From positions 1-9,089 of the forward strand of contig JADGNS010000121.1 in NCBI GenBank assembly GCA_017883355.1: a DNA stretch of 9,089 nt, read 5' to 3'. This DNA is from Candidatus Solibacter sp. (GTDB lineage: Bacteria > Acidobacteriota > Terriglobia > Bryobacterales > Bryobacteraceae). The position numbers were made by a program, and so were the translations under genes. Under the pieces are notes generated by a model. It was not told the DNA's origin. It saw only the letters and a program-made list of their open reading frames with translations, and searched no databases. Shown in pieces: positions 1-5,788 of this stretch (positions within the stretch are counted from its first letter, which is position 1; the number at the start of each line of letters is the position of its first letter).

Positions 1-372
1 CTCGGCCGGATACGCGATCTCAAAGGCGCGCAAGCCGGCTTCAGAGGTGCACACTTCCACGGAAAATCCGCGCGGCAGTTGGCACTGGCTGCCTTCCATG
101 GCCTCGCGGATGTCCGCGCCGAGACGCTCGCCGAAAGCGGCTTGCAGGATGGTGCGGCGCTCGGCTTCGGCGGCCACCAGGGTCACCACCACGCGCGCGA
201 ACGGGAAGACGCGGCGTCCGCGGGCGACGATCTGGACCTTGCCTTCCACCTCCGAAAGAATCGCGCGGTGCAAGAGCAGCAACTCATTGGAATCGGCCGG
301 GCCGAACATGCGCTCGGTCCAGCGATGGAACCCGCGCTCGATGGTTTTCTCGATTTCCGAAAAAAGGCTCAT
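1..372 (-). CDS. FhaA-N-like (DUF3662-type) protein, N-terminal 124 residues, 3' end outside window
   Basis: This frame stays open from the ATG at 372 to the window edge, so only the N-terminus is visible. It begins MSLFSEIEKTIERGF, followed by a segment with GRRVFPFARVVVTL at about residues 50-63 and a strand-like GFSVEVCT near residue 105. This pattern, an amphipathic helix, then a basic 'RGR..P..' strand and a later 'V.V' strand, resembles the N-terminal domain of mycobacterial FhaA, the FHA protein that binds phosphorylated MviN and sits beside rodA/pbpA. A C-terminal FHA domain would be expected beyond the window but is not seen. The start overlaps the stop of the RodA-PbpA fusion in an ATGA, and an AGGTGG lies 10 nt upstream, which supports this start and translational coupling. 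The family call is by eye from motif resemblance; function as a phosphothreonine adaptor for wall synthesis is inferred. Confidence 0.72.
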   Translation of the reverse strand, partial: MSLFSEIEKTIERGFHRWTERMFGPADSNELLLLHRAILSEVEGKVQIVARGRRVFPFARVVVTLVAAEAERRTILQAAFGERLGADIREAMEGSQCQLPRGFSVEVCTSEAGLRAFEIAYPAE

Positions 373-3300
373 GGTTGAGGTCCCACCTGGATCAGGCCCA
401 TTTTGACGGCCGCGTTGACTATCTCCGCCGCGGCCGGTGCGGCCGCCGTACCGCCGTACACTCCATTCTCTATCAACACCGAGAAGGCGATCTTGCGCGC
501 CGCCCCGCCGTACGGCGCGAAGCCGATGAACCAGGCGTGCGATGGCGCATCGGCGAGTTCCGCGGTGCCGGTCTTGCCCGCGACAGCGACGCTGGCCGCG
601 CCGCGCCGCCCGGTGCCGCTGGTCACCACTTCGCGCATGAAGCGGCCCAGCGTGGCGGCCGCATCGGGCGGCAGGATGGCGGCGGGCGGCGATACGCGTC
701 CGTTATTCTCGTCGGCCAGCCAGCGGCCCTGCGGCATGGCGCCGTTGTTGGCGACGGTGGCGGCCACGCGCGCCATCTGGAACGGCGACGCCACCACTTC
801 GCCTTGTCCGTAGGCCGATTGCGCCAGCGCCTTCTTCAATTCCGCGGCGGTATCCGGCGAGGCGGCGGCGATGCCGAGCAGCGTGGTGGTATCGTGCAGC
901 GCGTCGGCGCCCACATCGTAGGCGCCCAACTGCGCGAAGTAGGCGTTGCAGGAGACGATGAGGCCGTGCTCCAGATCGAGCGTGCCGTGCGGCGATTTAT
1001 CCTGCACGTCGTCGCGGATGGGGCGCTTGGAACCCTTCAGGAAGTTGCCCACGCGGCCATCGGGCAGGCGCTCGCACTGGTACGTCTTGTGGGCCAGTTG
1101 CGCGTCCTTACGCAGGGCCGCCATGGCGGTCACCACTTTGAACGTGGAGCCCGGCGGATAGAGACCGTAGCGCGCGCGGTCCAGGTAGGGATTCGCCTCG
1201 TCCTGCACAACACCCTCTACTGGCAGGGGGAAACTGACGGCGGCCAGCAGGTCGCCGGTGGCCGGGTCCATCACCACGGCCGCGCCCTTGGTCTGGCCGG
1301 CCTGCTTCAATTGATTGCGCAGGATCTCGGCGACTTTCACTTCGAAGCGCGCGTCAATCGACATGCGCACGTCGCGCGGCCGGTCCAGCACGCGGCGCAC
1401 CTCGGGATGGTTGGGCTCGCGGCGGTGGCGCAAGAGCGGCACCAACTCGCGGTAATCGTAGCGCAGCACGCGATCCATCTTGCCGGTGGAGGGATTCTTG
1501 ACTTCCACGAGCGCGGGCCGGTCGTCATAGCCGCGCAGGCGGCGCGCCGAATCGCGCTCCACGAAACTGGTGTTGGTGGCGCCCCAGCGGGTGCGCGTGC
1601 GCAAGTCGCCCAACAGGTCGAACATCAACCCGCCGAAAGGATAGTGGCGAGCTTCGGCGCGCGGGCAGGCGCGGTCGATATCGATGCCGAGGGCCTGGTA
1701 ATCGGCGCGGTGCTTCTCGAGCTCGCTCCAATTGCTGGTGGCCAGCGGGAGGCCGTTGCGGTCGTAGATGGTGCCCTTGGGGATGTCGCGCATGATCTCC
1801 TGCAGGCGCGGATTGTACTGGTAGCGGCGTCCGCCATCGGCTTGTACCACGAGCGTTCCCGCGCCAATGGTGGGCCCGCTGCGGAAGACTTCGATGTAGG
1901 CGGCCTTGGCCACGATGACGGCGGCGGCGATGGCGAAGAAGACGCCCGCGACGGTGAGGGGAAGGCGGAAAGGCTGGGTCGCGGGGACAGAACCGGGGAC
2001 AGAGCCGGGGACAGAACCGGGGACAGAGCCGGGGACAGACAGGACTGTCCACGCGCCGCCAAAAGCGCGGCTTGGGACAGTCTGGTCTGTCCCCAGCAGG
2101 ATGCCGAACATGGCGAAATTGACGAGCATGGCGGTGCGGCCGTAGCTGAGGAACGGGGTGACCACGCCGGAGAGCGGCAGCACGCCGAGCGATCCGCCGG
2201 CGATCAGCAGGATCTGTAGTGCTGTCGCGGCGCCGATCCCGACGGCCAGGAAGAATTCGTAGTCGGAGCGCGCGCGCAGGGCGATGCGGAAACTGCGGTA
2301 GACCAGGAACGCGTAGAGCGCGAAGACCGCCGCGATGCCGATCCACCCCCATTGCTCGCCGAGCGCGGAGAGGATCAGGTCGGTATGCCCGGCGGGCACG
2401 AATTGCGGGTCGCCCCGGCCCATGCCGGTCCCCGCGATTCCGCCCGTGGCGTACGCCCACAGCGAATGCGCCAGTTGATCGCCGCCGTGCACCAGGTTGT
2501 CCCAGGGGGAAAGCCACATGGAGACGCGCTCCTTGACGGTGTGCGGCACGCCGAGCACATAGCCGAACGCGAAACCCGCGCCCAGCAGCGTCACGCCGGC
2601 CAGCGGCACGAAGGCGCTGCCGCGCGCCACCCCGTAGAGCGTCAGAAACAGGCAGGCGAACACCAGGGCCGGCCCCATATCCTTTTGCAGAAAGAAGAAC
2701 ACCAGCGAGAGCGCCACCGAAACCAGCGCGGGCAGGGTGTACTCCACCGGCGGGATATCGAGGCGCGAGGTCAGCGCGGCCAGCGCCGGACGGTTTTCGC
2801 GCGCGTGGCGCAGCACGTCCCAACATTTGGCGAAATACCCCGCCAGGAAGAACACCAGCAACACGCGGATGATCTCCACCGGCTGGAAGCCGAGCAGGTT
2901 CACCTTGGCGTCGCTAGTGCCCGGACCGGAGCCGAACAGCACCAGCAGCACGGAGAGCGCGAAGCTGGCGAGCAGCGGCACGAAGCTCAACTTGCCGGTC
3001 AGCCGCTCGTAGTTGAACCCGCTGAGCGCGGCCAGCAGCACCACGCCGCCCGCCGCGCCCTGCGCGAAATCCACGAACAGCAGGTTGTCGCGCACCGGAT
3101 CGCGCAGGCTCACCATGAGGATCAATCCGATGCCACTCAGCGCCAATAGCGCCGGCAAAAAGAATTGGTCGCCCTGAAACCCGCGCAGGCTCCAGAACAC
3201 GTGCACCAGCCAGAACGCGCCGAAGAAGACGACGCACCAAAAATAGAACGTGCGCTGGAACAGCGCCGGCCTGCGCACCACCAGGAGGGGTTTCAACTGG

Positions 3301-3671
3301 CGAAATTGCTCGCTGGTGAGCAGCTTCTTGTGCGCGATGCCGCCGACGTTGGAGAGGCTGCCCGTGAGGTAGTAGATCTCGCGCGCCGCCACGTCGCGCT
3401 CACGGCTGTTGGGGAAGAACGGGGCGAGCGCCGGGAGCAGCTCCTCGCGCGCGCCCAGGTTATTCAAGTTAAGCAGGCGCTTGGCTGTGAGGCCGGCCTC
3501 CACCTCGCCGAGACCTTCCGATTTGGCCCCGTGCACCTGGTACAGTCCGGCCGCCACCAGCAGGCTCGCCAGCAAGGTGAGCAGGAACTCGCGGCCGCGC
3601 CAGCCGGCGCGTTGTCCCGGGAGTCTTCGCGCGGAAGCGCGCTCCACCGATCCGCTGCGCGTGACGGCCAT
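369..3671 (-). CDS. RodA-type SEDS glycosyltransferase fused to PbpA-like class B penicillin-binding protein
   Basis: A single 1100-residue bifunctional peptidoglycan synthase: the SEDS half polymerises lipid II into glycan and the PBP half crosslinks stem peptides. Residues 27-47 and 142-162 look like an extra membrane hairpin enclosing about 95 extracytoplasmic residues. Ten predicted helices from about 171 to 527 form the SEDS core, with GFQPVEIIR (261-269, cf. QPSE), a large loop holding SPWDNL (388-393; D391 is the candidate catalytic Asp), GHTDLILSALGEQ (428-440) and TPFLSYGRT (505-513). A linker with four VPGS repeats (about 547-562) leads to a PBP membrane helix (about 570-590), the class B motif GTIYDRNG (633-640), and a transpeptidase domain with SxxK S842-TF-K845, SxN S907-C-N909 and KTGT 1033-1036. 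The C-terminal half resembles mycobacterial PbpA, including HAWFIGFAPY and SVLIENG. No PASTA domain is present. Only 1 nt separates it from the kinase stop. No in-frame ATG, GTG or TTG occurs between M521 and V587, which is already inside the PBP membrane helix, so separate initiation of a complete PBP looks unlikely. Domain calls are confident; RodA rather than FtsW is inferred from the PbpA partner. Confidence 0.95.
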   Translation of the reverse strand: MAVTRSGSVERASARRLPGQRAGWRGREFLLTLLASLLVAAGLYQVHGAKSEGLGEVEAGLTAKRLLNLNNLGAREELLPALAPFFPNSRERDVAAREIYYLTGSLSNVGGIAHKKLLTSEQFRQLKPLLVVRRPALFQRTFYFWCVVFFGAFWLVHVFWSLRGFQGDQFFLPALLALSGIGLILMVSLRDPVRDNLLFVDFAQGAAGGVVLLAALSGFNYERLTGKLSFVPLLASFALSVLLVLFGSGPGTSDAKVNLLGFQPVEIIRVLLVFFLAGYFAKCWDVLRHARENRPALAALTSRLDIPPVEYTLPALVSVALSLVFFFLQKDMGPALVFACLFLTLYGVARGSAFVPLAGVTLLGAGFAFGYVLGVPHTVKERVSMWLSPWDNLVHGGDQLAHSLWAYATGGIAGTGMGRGDPQFVPAGHTDLILSALGEQWGWIGIAAVFALYAFLVYRSFRIALRARSDYEFFLAVGIGAATALQILLIAGGSLGVLPLSGVVTPFLSYGRTAMLVNFAMFGILLGTDQTVPSRAFGGAWTVLSVPGSVPGSVPGSVPGSVPATQPFRLPLTVAGVFFAIAAAVIVAKAAYIEVFRSGPTIGAGTLVVQADGGRRYQYNPRLQEIMRDIPKGTIYDRNGLPLATSNWSELEKHRADYQALGIDIDRACPRAEARHYPFGGLMFDLLGDLRTRTRWGATNTSFVERDSARRLRGYDDRPALVEVKNPSTGKMDRVLRYDYRELVPLLRHRREPNHPEVRRVLDRPRDVRMSIDARFEVKVAEILRNQLKQAGQTKGAAVVMDPATGDLLAAVSFPLPVEGVVQDEANPYLDRARYGLYPPGSTFKVVTAMAALRKDAQLAHKTYQCERLPDGRVGNFLKGSKRPIRDDVQDKSPHGTLDLEHGLIVSCNAYFAQLGAYDVGADALHDTTTLLGIAAASPDTAAELKKALAQSAYGQGEVVASPFQMARVAATVANNGAMPQGRWLADENNGRVSPPAAILPPDAAATLGRFMREVVTSGTGRRGAASVAVAGKTGTAELADAPSHAWFIGFAPYGGAARKIAFSVLIENGVYGGTAAAPAAAEIVNAAVKMGLIQVGPQP
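383..388 (-). promoter_or_regulatory. Ribosome binding site for the downstream FhaA-N-like gene
   Basis: Read on the minus strand this is AGGTGG, 10 nt before the ATG at 372 and inside the last codons of the RodA-PbpA fusion. It supports the ATG chosen for the cut gene and re-initiation after the upstream stop. Confidence 0.5.
1983..2040. repeat. 12-bp direct repeat, five copies, encoding the VPGS linker
   Basis: Units start at 1983, 1995, 2007, 2019 and 2031, each beginning GGGGACAG on the plus strand. The last four bases alternate AACC and GAGCC-type endings, so 1983-2006 and 2007-2030 are identical 24-bp blocks; the fifth unit diverges after GGGGACAGAC. Read on the minus strand the units encode VPGS, within the linker of the RodA-PbpA fusion. 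A period of 12 keeps the frame whenever copies are lost or gained. Confidence 0.95.
2031..2094. repeat. 64-bp inverted repeat inside the RodA-PbpA coding sequence
   Basis: Arms 2031-2050 and 2075-2094 are inverted copies matching at 18 of 20 positions, enclosing a 24-nt centre. Each arm is itself a small palindrome (GGACAG...CTGTCC and GGGACAG...CTGTCCC). The left arm shares its GGGGACAGAC with the last unit of the tandem repeat. It encodes about residues 527-547, right after the last SEDS helix. The nested palindromes look like a dispersed REP/MITE-type sequence rather than ordinary coding DNA; copies elsewhere in the genome cannot be checked here. Confidence 0.88.
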
Positions 3672-3672
3672 A

Positions 3673-5553
3673 TCAGTGAGGGTCGCTCTCGATCTGCTGC
3701 AGCCGGAAATTCACGCTCTCCAGGCTGAGCCGCACGCGCACCACGTTGACGATCGACTTGCCCCACGGCGAGATGCCCTGATACAGCTCTTCGGCGCGCT
3801 TGTAATCGTCGGCGGCGCGCTGGATCTGGTCCTTCTCCGCCGGCAACCCGCGCACATTGCGCGAATCCCACCATAGCCGGTCGCCGCGGTCGCGGTAGCC
3901 ATCGGCGAGCAGCGATTTCTCGCGATTGCCCAATGCGTAGCCGCGCTTCTGCGCCTGTTGCAGGGCCTCGTAACCTTTGTCGATATCCTTCAGGCCATAG
4001 ACGTAGACGCGCGCCAGGCCGAGCTCGGGATCGGGCGATTTGGGCAGCAACTTCTGCGCCTCATCGAACTTCTCCACGGCGAGATTCAGCTCCTGCGCGC
4101 TGCGATGGCTGGTGCCGTTGATGCGCGCCAGATGGCCTTCGCACAGGCGGATCTTGCCGCGGACGCTATCCTCCGGGTCTACCGCCAGAGCGCGCGCCGC
4201 CATGGTGCGCGCGCGTTCCCACTCCTTCTCGTAGATCAACTGCGATTCGTTGTTGCGGTAAGTATCGATCACGTGGTCCGCCGCCGCGACAAACTTCTGC
4301 TTCACCACTTTGCGCGGTCCGTGCAATAGGAGAGACGAGGCATTGCCCTTGGAAAGTTCCGTCCATCTGGCCCATATCTGGTCGAGATCGGTCAGTTGTT
4401 CGGCTTCCACCTCGCGGGCCAATTGCTGGCCGTGCTGATAAAGCAGGTAGTTCGAGGCCATCACCCACCCGCCATAGAGGACGCCAGAGAGCAGCAGCCC
4501 TAGCAGGACCCGCATGGTGACGCCGTAGGCGCTGGGCCTTGGCGGCGCGGGCTTAGGTGGGCCGGCCGCTTTGGTCTGCCGGGTGGCGTCGGAGGGCGCG
4601 GCGGAGTCCGCGGTGCGCCGCGTGGCTTCGTCCGCGGCATTTTCGCTGGGGCGGAACGTGCGCCGAGTGGCCTCCAGATCTTCGCTCACCGCGGCCACCG
4701 GAGTCCCGCCATGGAATGCCTCCAGGTCGGCGCCGAACTCGCGGGCGGATGGGTAGCGGAGCTCCGGGTTCGGCGCCATCGCCTTGATGAGGATGCGGCG
4801 CAGCGCCTCGGGGCAGGGATCGGGCGCGGGAGGGGGCGCGATGCGCGAGCGGATCATGCGCTCCAGCCGCTCGGTGGTGCCGGCGTGGTAGGGCTGCATG
4901 CCGGTGACCATCTCGTAAAGCATGACGGCCAGCGACCACAAGTCCGAGCCCACATTGACTTCGCCCAGGTCGAGCCGCTCCGGCGAAGCGTAGGGCACGC
5001 TGCCGAACTCGTTGCGCGTCAACCGGCGCGACATGGAAAGCGCCTTGGCGATGCCGAAATCCAGCACGCGCACTTCGCCGTGCGCATCGATGCGAATGTT
5101 TTTCGGCTTGATGTCGCCGTGGACCACGCCGCAAAAATCCTTGCCGTCGATGGCGATTTGCAGATTGTGCGCGTTGTCGAGAGTCTTGGCGACGGCGATG
5201 GCGACTTCGGTGGCGAATCCGATGGCGAGCGGCCCGCGGCGCATCAACTCCGCCAGATCCTGCCCGTCGATGTACTCCATGGCGACGTAGAAGAAGCCGT
5301 CGGCGTCGCCCGCGCCGTACACGCGGACCACGCGCGGGTCGATGGCGGCCAGGTGCGCCTGCAACTCGGCGCCGCGGCGTTCGGCTTCGATGGCGGCGAG
5401 GGTATCGGCGTCGGTGGCGTGCTCGATCAGCTTGAGCGCCACGGTGCTGCCGTTCTCCGTGTCCTGGGCGAGGTACACGTCGGCCATTCCGCCGCGTCCC
5501 AGCTTGCGGACGATTTCATACTTGCCGATTTTGCGGCTGGCCGGGGCGATCAT
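3673..5553 (-). CDS. Transmembrane Ser/Thr protein kinase with TPR-like extracytoplasmic domain
   Basis: A 626-residue Hanks-type kinase that would phosphorylate Ser/Thr residues in cytoplasmic partners. The kinase domain (about 11-280) has the glycine loop KLGRGGMADVY (17-27), K41 in VALK, catalytic loop HGDIKPKN (145-152), DFG (165-167) and SPE (190-192). D147, K149 and N152 are kept, but Arg of HRD is Gly, as in non-RD kinases. A Pro/Ala/Thr-rich juxtamembrane stretch (about 285-342) carries three related threonine motifs, ATRRT, ATRRT and ATRQT, at 295-299, 310-314 and 323-327. One membrane helix lies at about 346-372. The ectodomain (373-626) is helical with TPR-like pairs such as KEWERARTMAARALAVDPED and KFDEAQKLLPKSPDPELGLA; it has no PASTA repeats. 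The ATG has GAGGG 6 nt upstream. It is followed after 1 nt by the wall-synthase fusion, whose regulation is its likely job by context. Comparable in role to PknB, but the ectodomain differs, so no symbol is given. Confidence 0.93.
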   Translation of the reverse strand: MIAPASRKIGKYEIVRKLGRGGMADVYLAQDTENGSTVALKLIEHATDADTLAAIEAERRGAELQAHLAAIDPRVVRVYGAGDADGFFYVAMEYIDGQDLAELMRRGPLAIGFATEVAIAVAKTLDNAHNLQIAIDGKDFCGVVHGDIKPKNIRIDAHGEVRVLDFGIAKALSMSRRLTRNEFGSVPYASPERLDLGEVNVGSDLWSLAVMLYEMVTGMQPYHAGTTERLERMIRSRIAPPPAPDPCPEALRRILIKAMAPNPELRYPSAREFGADLEAFHGGTPVAAVSEDLEATRRTFRPSENAADEATRRTADSAAPSDATRQTKAAGPPKPAPPRPSAYGVTMRVLLGLLLSGVLYGGWVMASNYLLYQHGQQLAREVEAEQLTDLDQIWARWTELSKGNASSLLLHGPRKVVKQKFVAAADHVIDTYRNNESQLIYEKEWERARTMAARALAVDPEDSVRGKIRLCEGHLARINGTSHRSAQELNLAVEKFDEAQKLLPKSPDPELGLARVYVYGLKDIDKGYEALQQAQKRGYALGNREKSLLADGYRDRGDRLWWDSRNVRGLPAEKDQIQRAADDYKRAEELYQGISPWGKSIVNVVRVRLSLESVNFRLQQIESDPH

Positions 5554-5559
5554 GGTGTG

Positions 5560-5564
5560 CCCTC
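5560..5564 (-). promoter_or_regulatory. Ribosome binding site of the kinase gene
   Basis: GAGGG on the minus strand, 6 nt before the ATG at 5553. It is the clearest Shine-Dalgarno-like site next to a gene start in the window and fixes the kinase start. No convincing -35/-10 pair was recognised in the gap upstream. Confidence 0.55.
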
Positions 5565-5599
5565 GTGCGGGAAGATTGGACCGTACGAGAGAGTTAATT

Positions 5600-5738
5600 C
5601 CCCGCAGAGGCGCAGAGACGCAGAGATAAGCGCAGAGGAAGGCAAAAACAAATTCGGCCCCGCCCCAGAGGAAGCAATTCGTCCAGCCCTCTTCTGTCTT
5701 CTCTGCGCTTGCCTCGGCGTCTCTGCGCCTCTGCGGGG
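5600..5738. repeat. 139-bp palindromic element between phosphatase and kinase genes
   Basis: The ends are a perfect 22-nt inverted repeat (5600-5621 and 5717-5738, beginning CCCCGCAGAGGCGCAGAG), with imperfect pairing continuing inward to about 38 nt through GATAAGCGCAGAG-like sequence. The centre (about 5640-5698) is less GC-rich and unpaired. The element fills most of the 5554-5788 gap, the only large gap in the operon. Arms made of repeated CGCAGAG/ACGCAGAG words belong to a type of dispersed palindromic repeat common in environmental bacterial genomes (from general knowledge). No transposase, clear target duplication or T-run is seen, so it reads as a non-autonomous repeat, not an IS or a classic terminator. 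In the transcript it would fold into a long hairpin. Confidence 0.85.
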
Positions 5739-5788
5739 ATGTCGCCTGATGGTCTGGCTACACCTTCGCGGGGTTAGGGCGGGGGCCA

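Noticed and set aside
1983..2094. Short CRISPR-like array
   Set aside because: Units are 12 bp with no unique spacers and lie inside a coding frame; this is a minisatellite plus palindrome.
1970..2100. RodA and PbpA as two genes falsely joined by a sequencing error
   Set aside because: The frame runs through without stop, the repeat period is a multiple of three, and no in-frame ATG, GTG or TTG lies between M521 and V587, which is inside the PBP membrane helix. A read error in the repeat remains a small possibility.
375..2219. A 614-residue open frame on the plus strand
   Set aside because: It lies antisense to the RodA-PbpA fusion, is rich in Arg, Gly, His and Ala, and shows no domain; long antisense frames are expected in GC-rich coding DNA.
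1525..2826. A 433-residue open frame on the minus strand in another frame
   Set aside because: Fully inside the RodA-PbpA fusion; Arg/Ala/Pro-rich with no motif, whereas the fusion frame holds SEDS and PBP motifs throughout.
5600..5738. Rho-independent terminator ending the phosphatase transcript
   Set aside because: No T-run follows either arm, the arms are far longer than usual and the centre is about 95 nt; a repeat element fits better, though some termination cannot be excluded.
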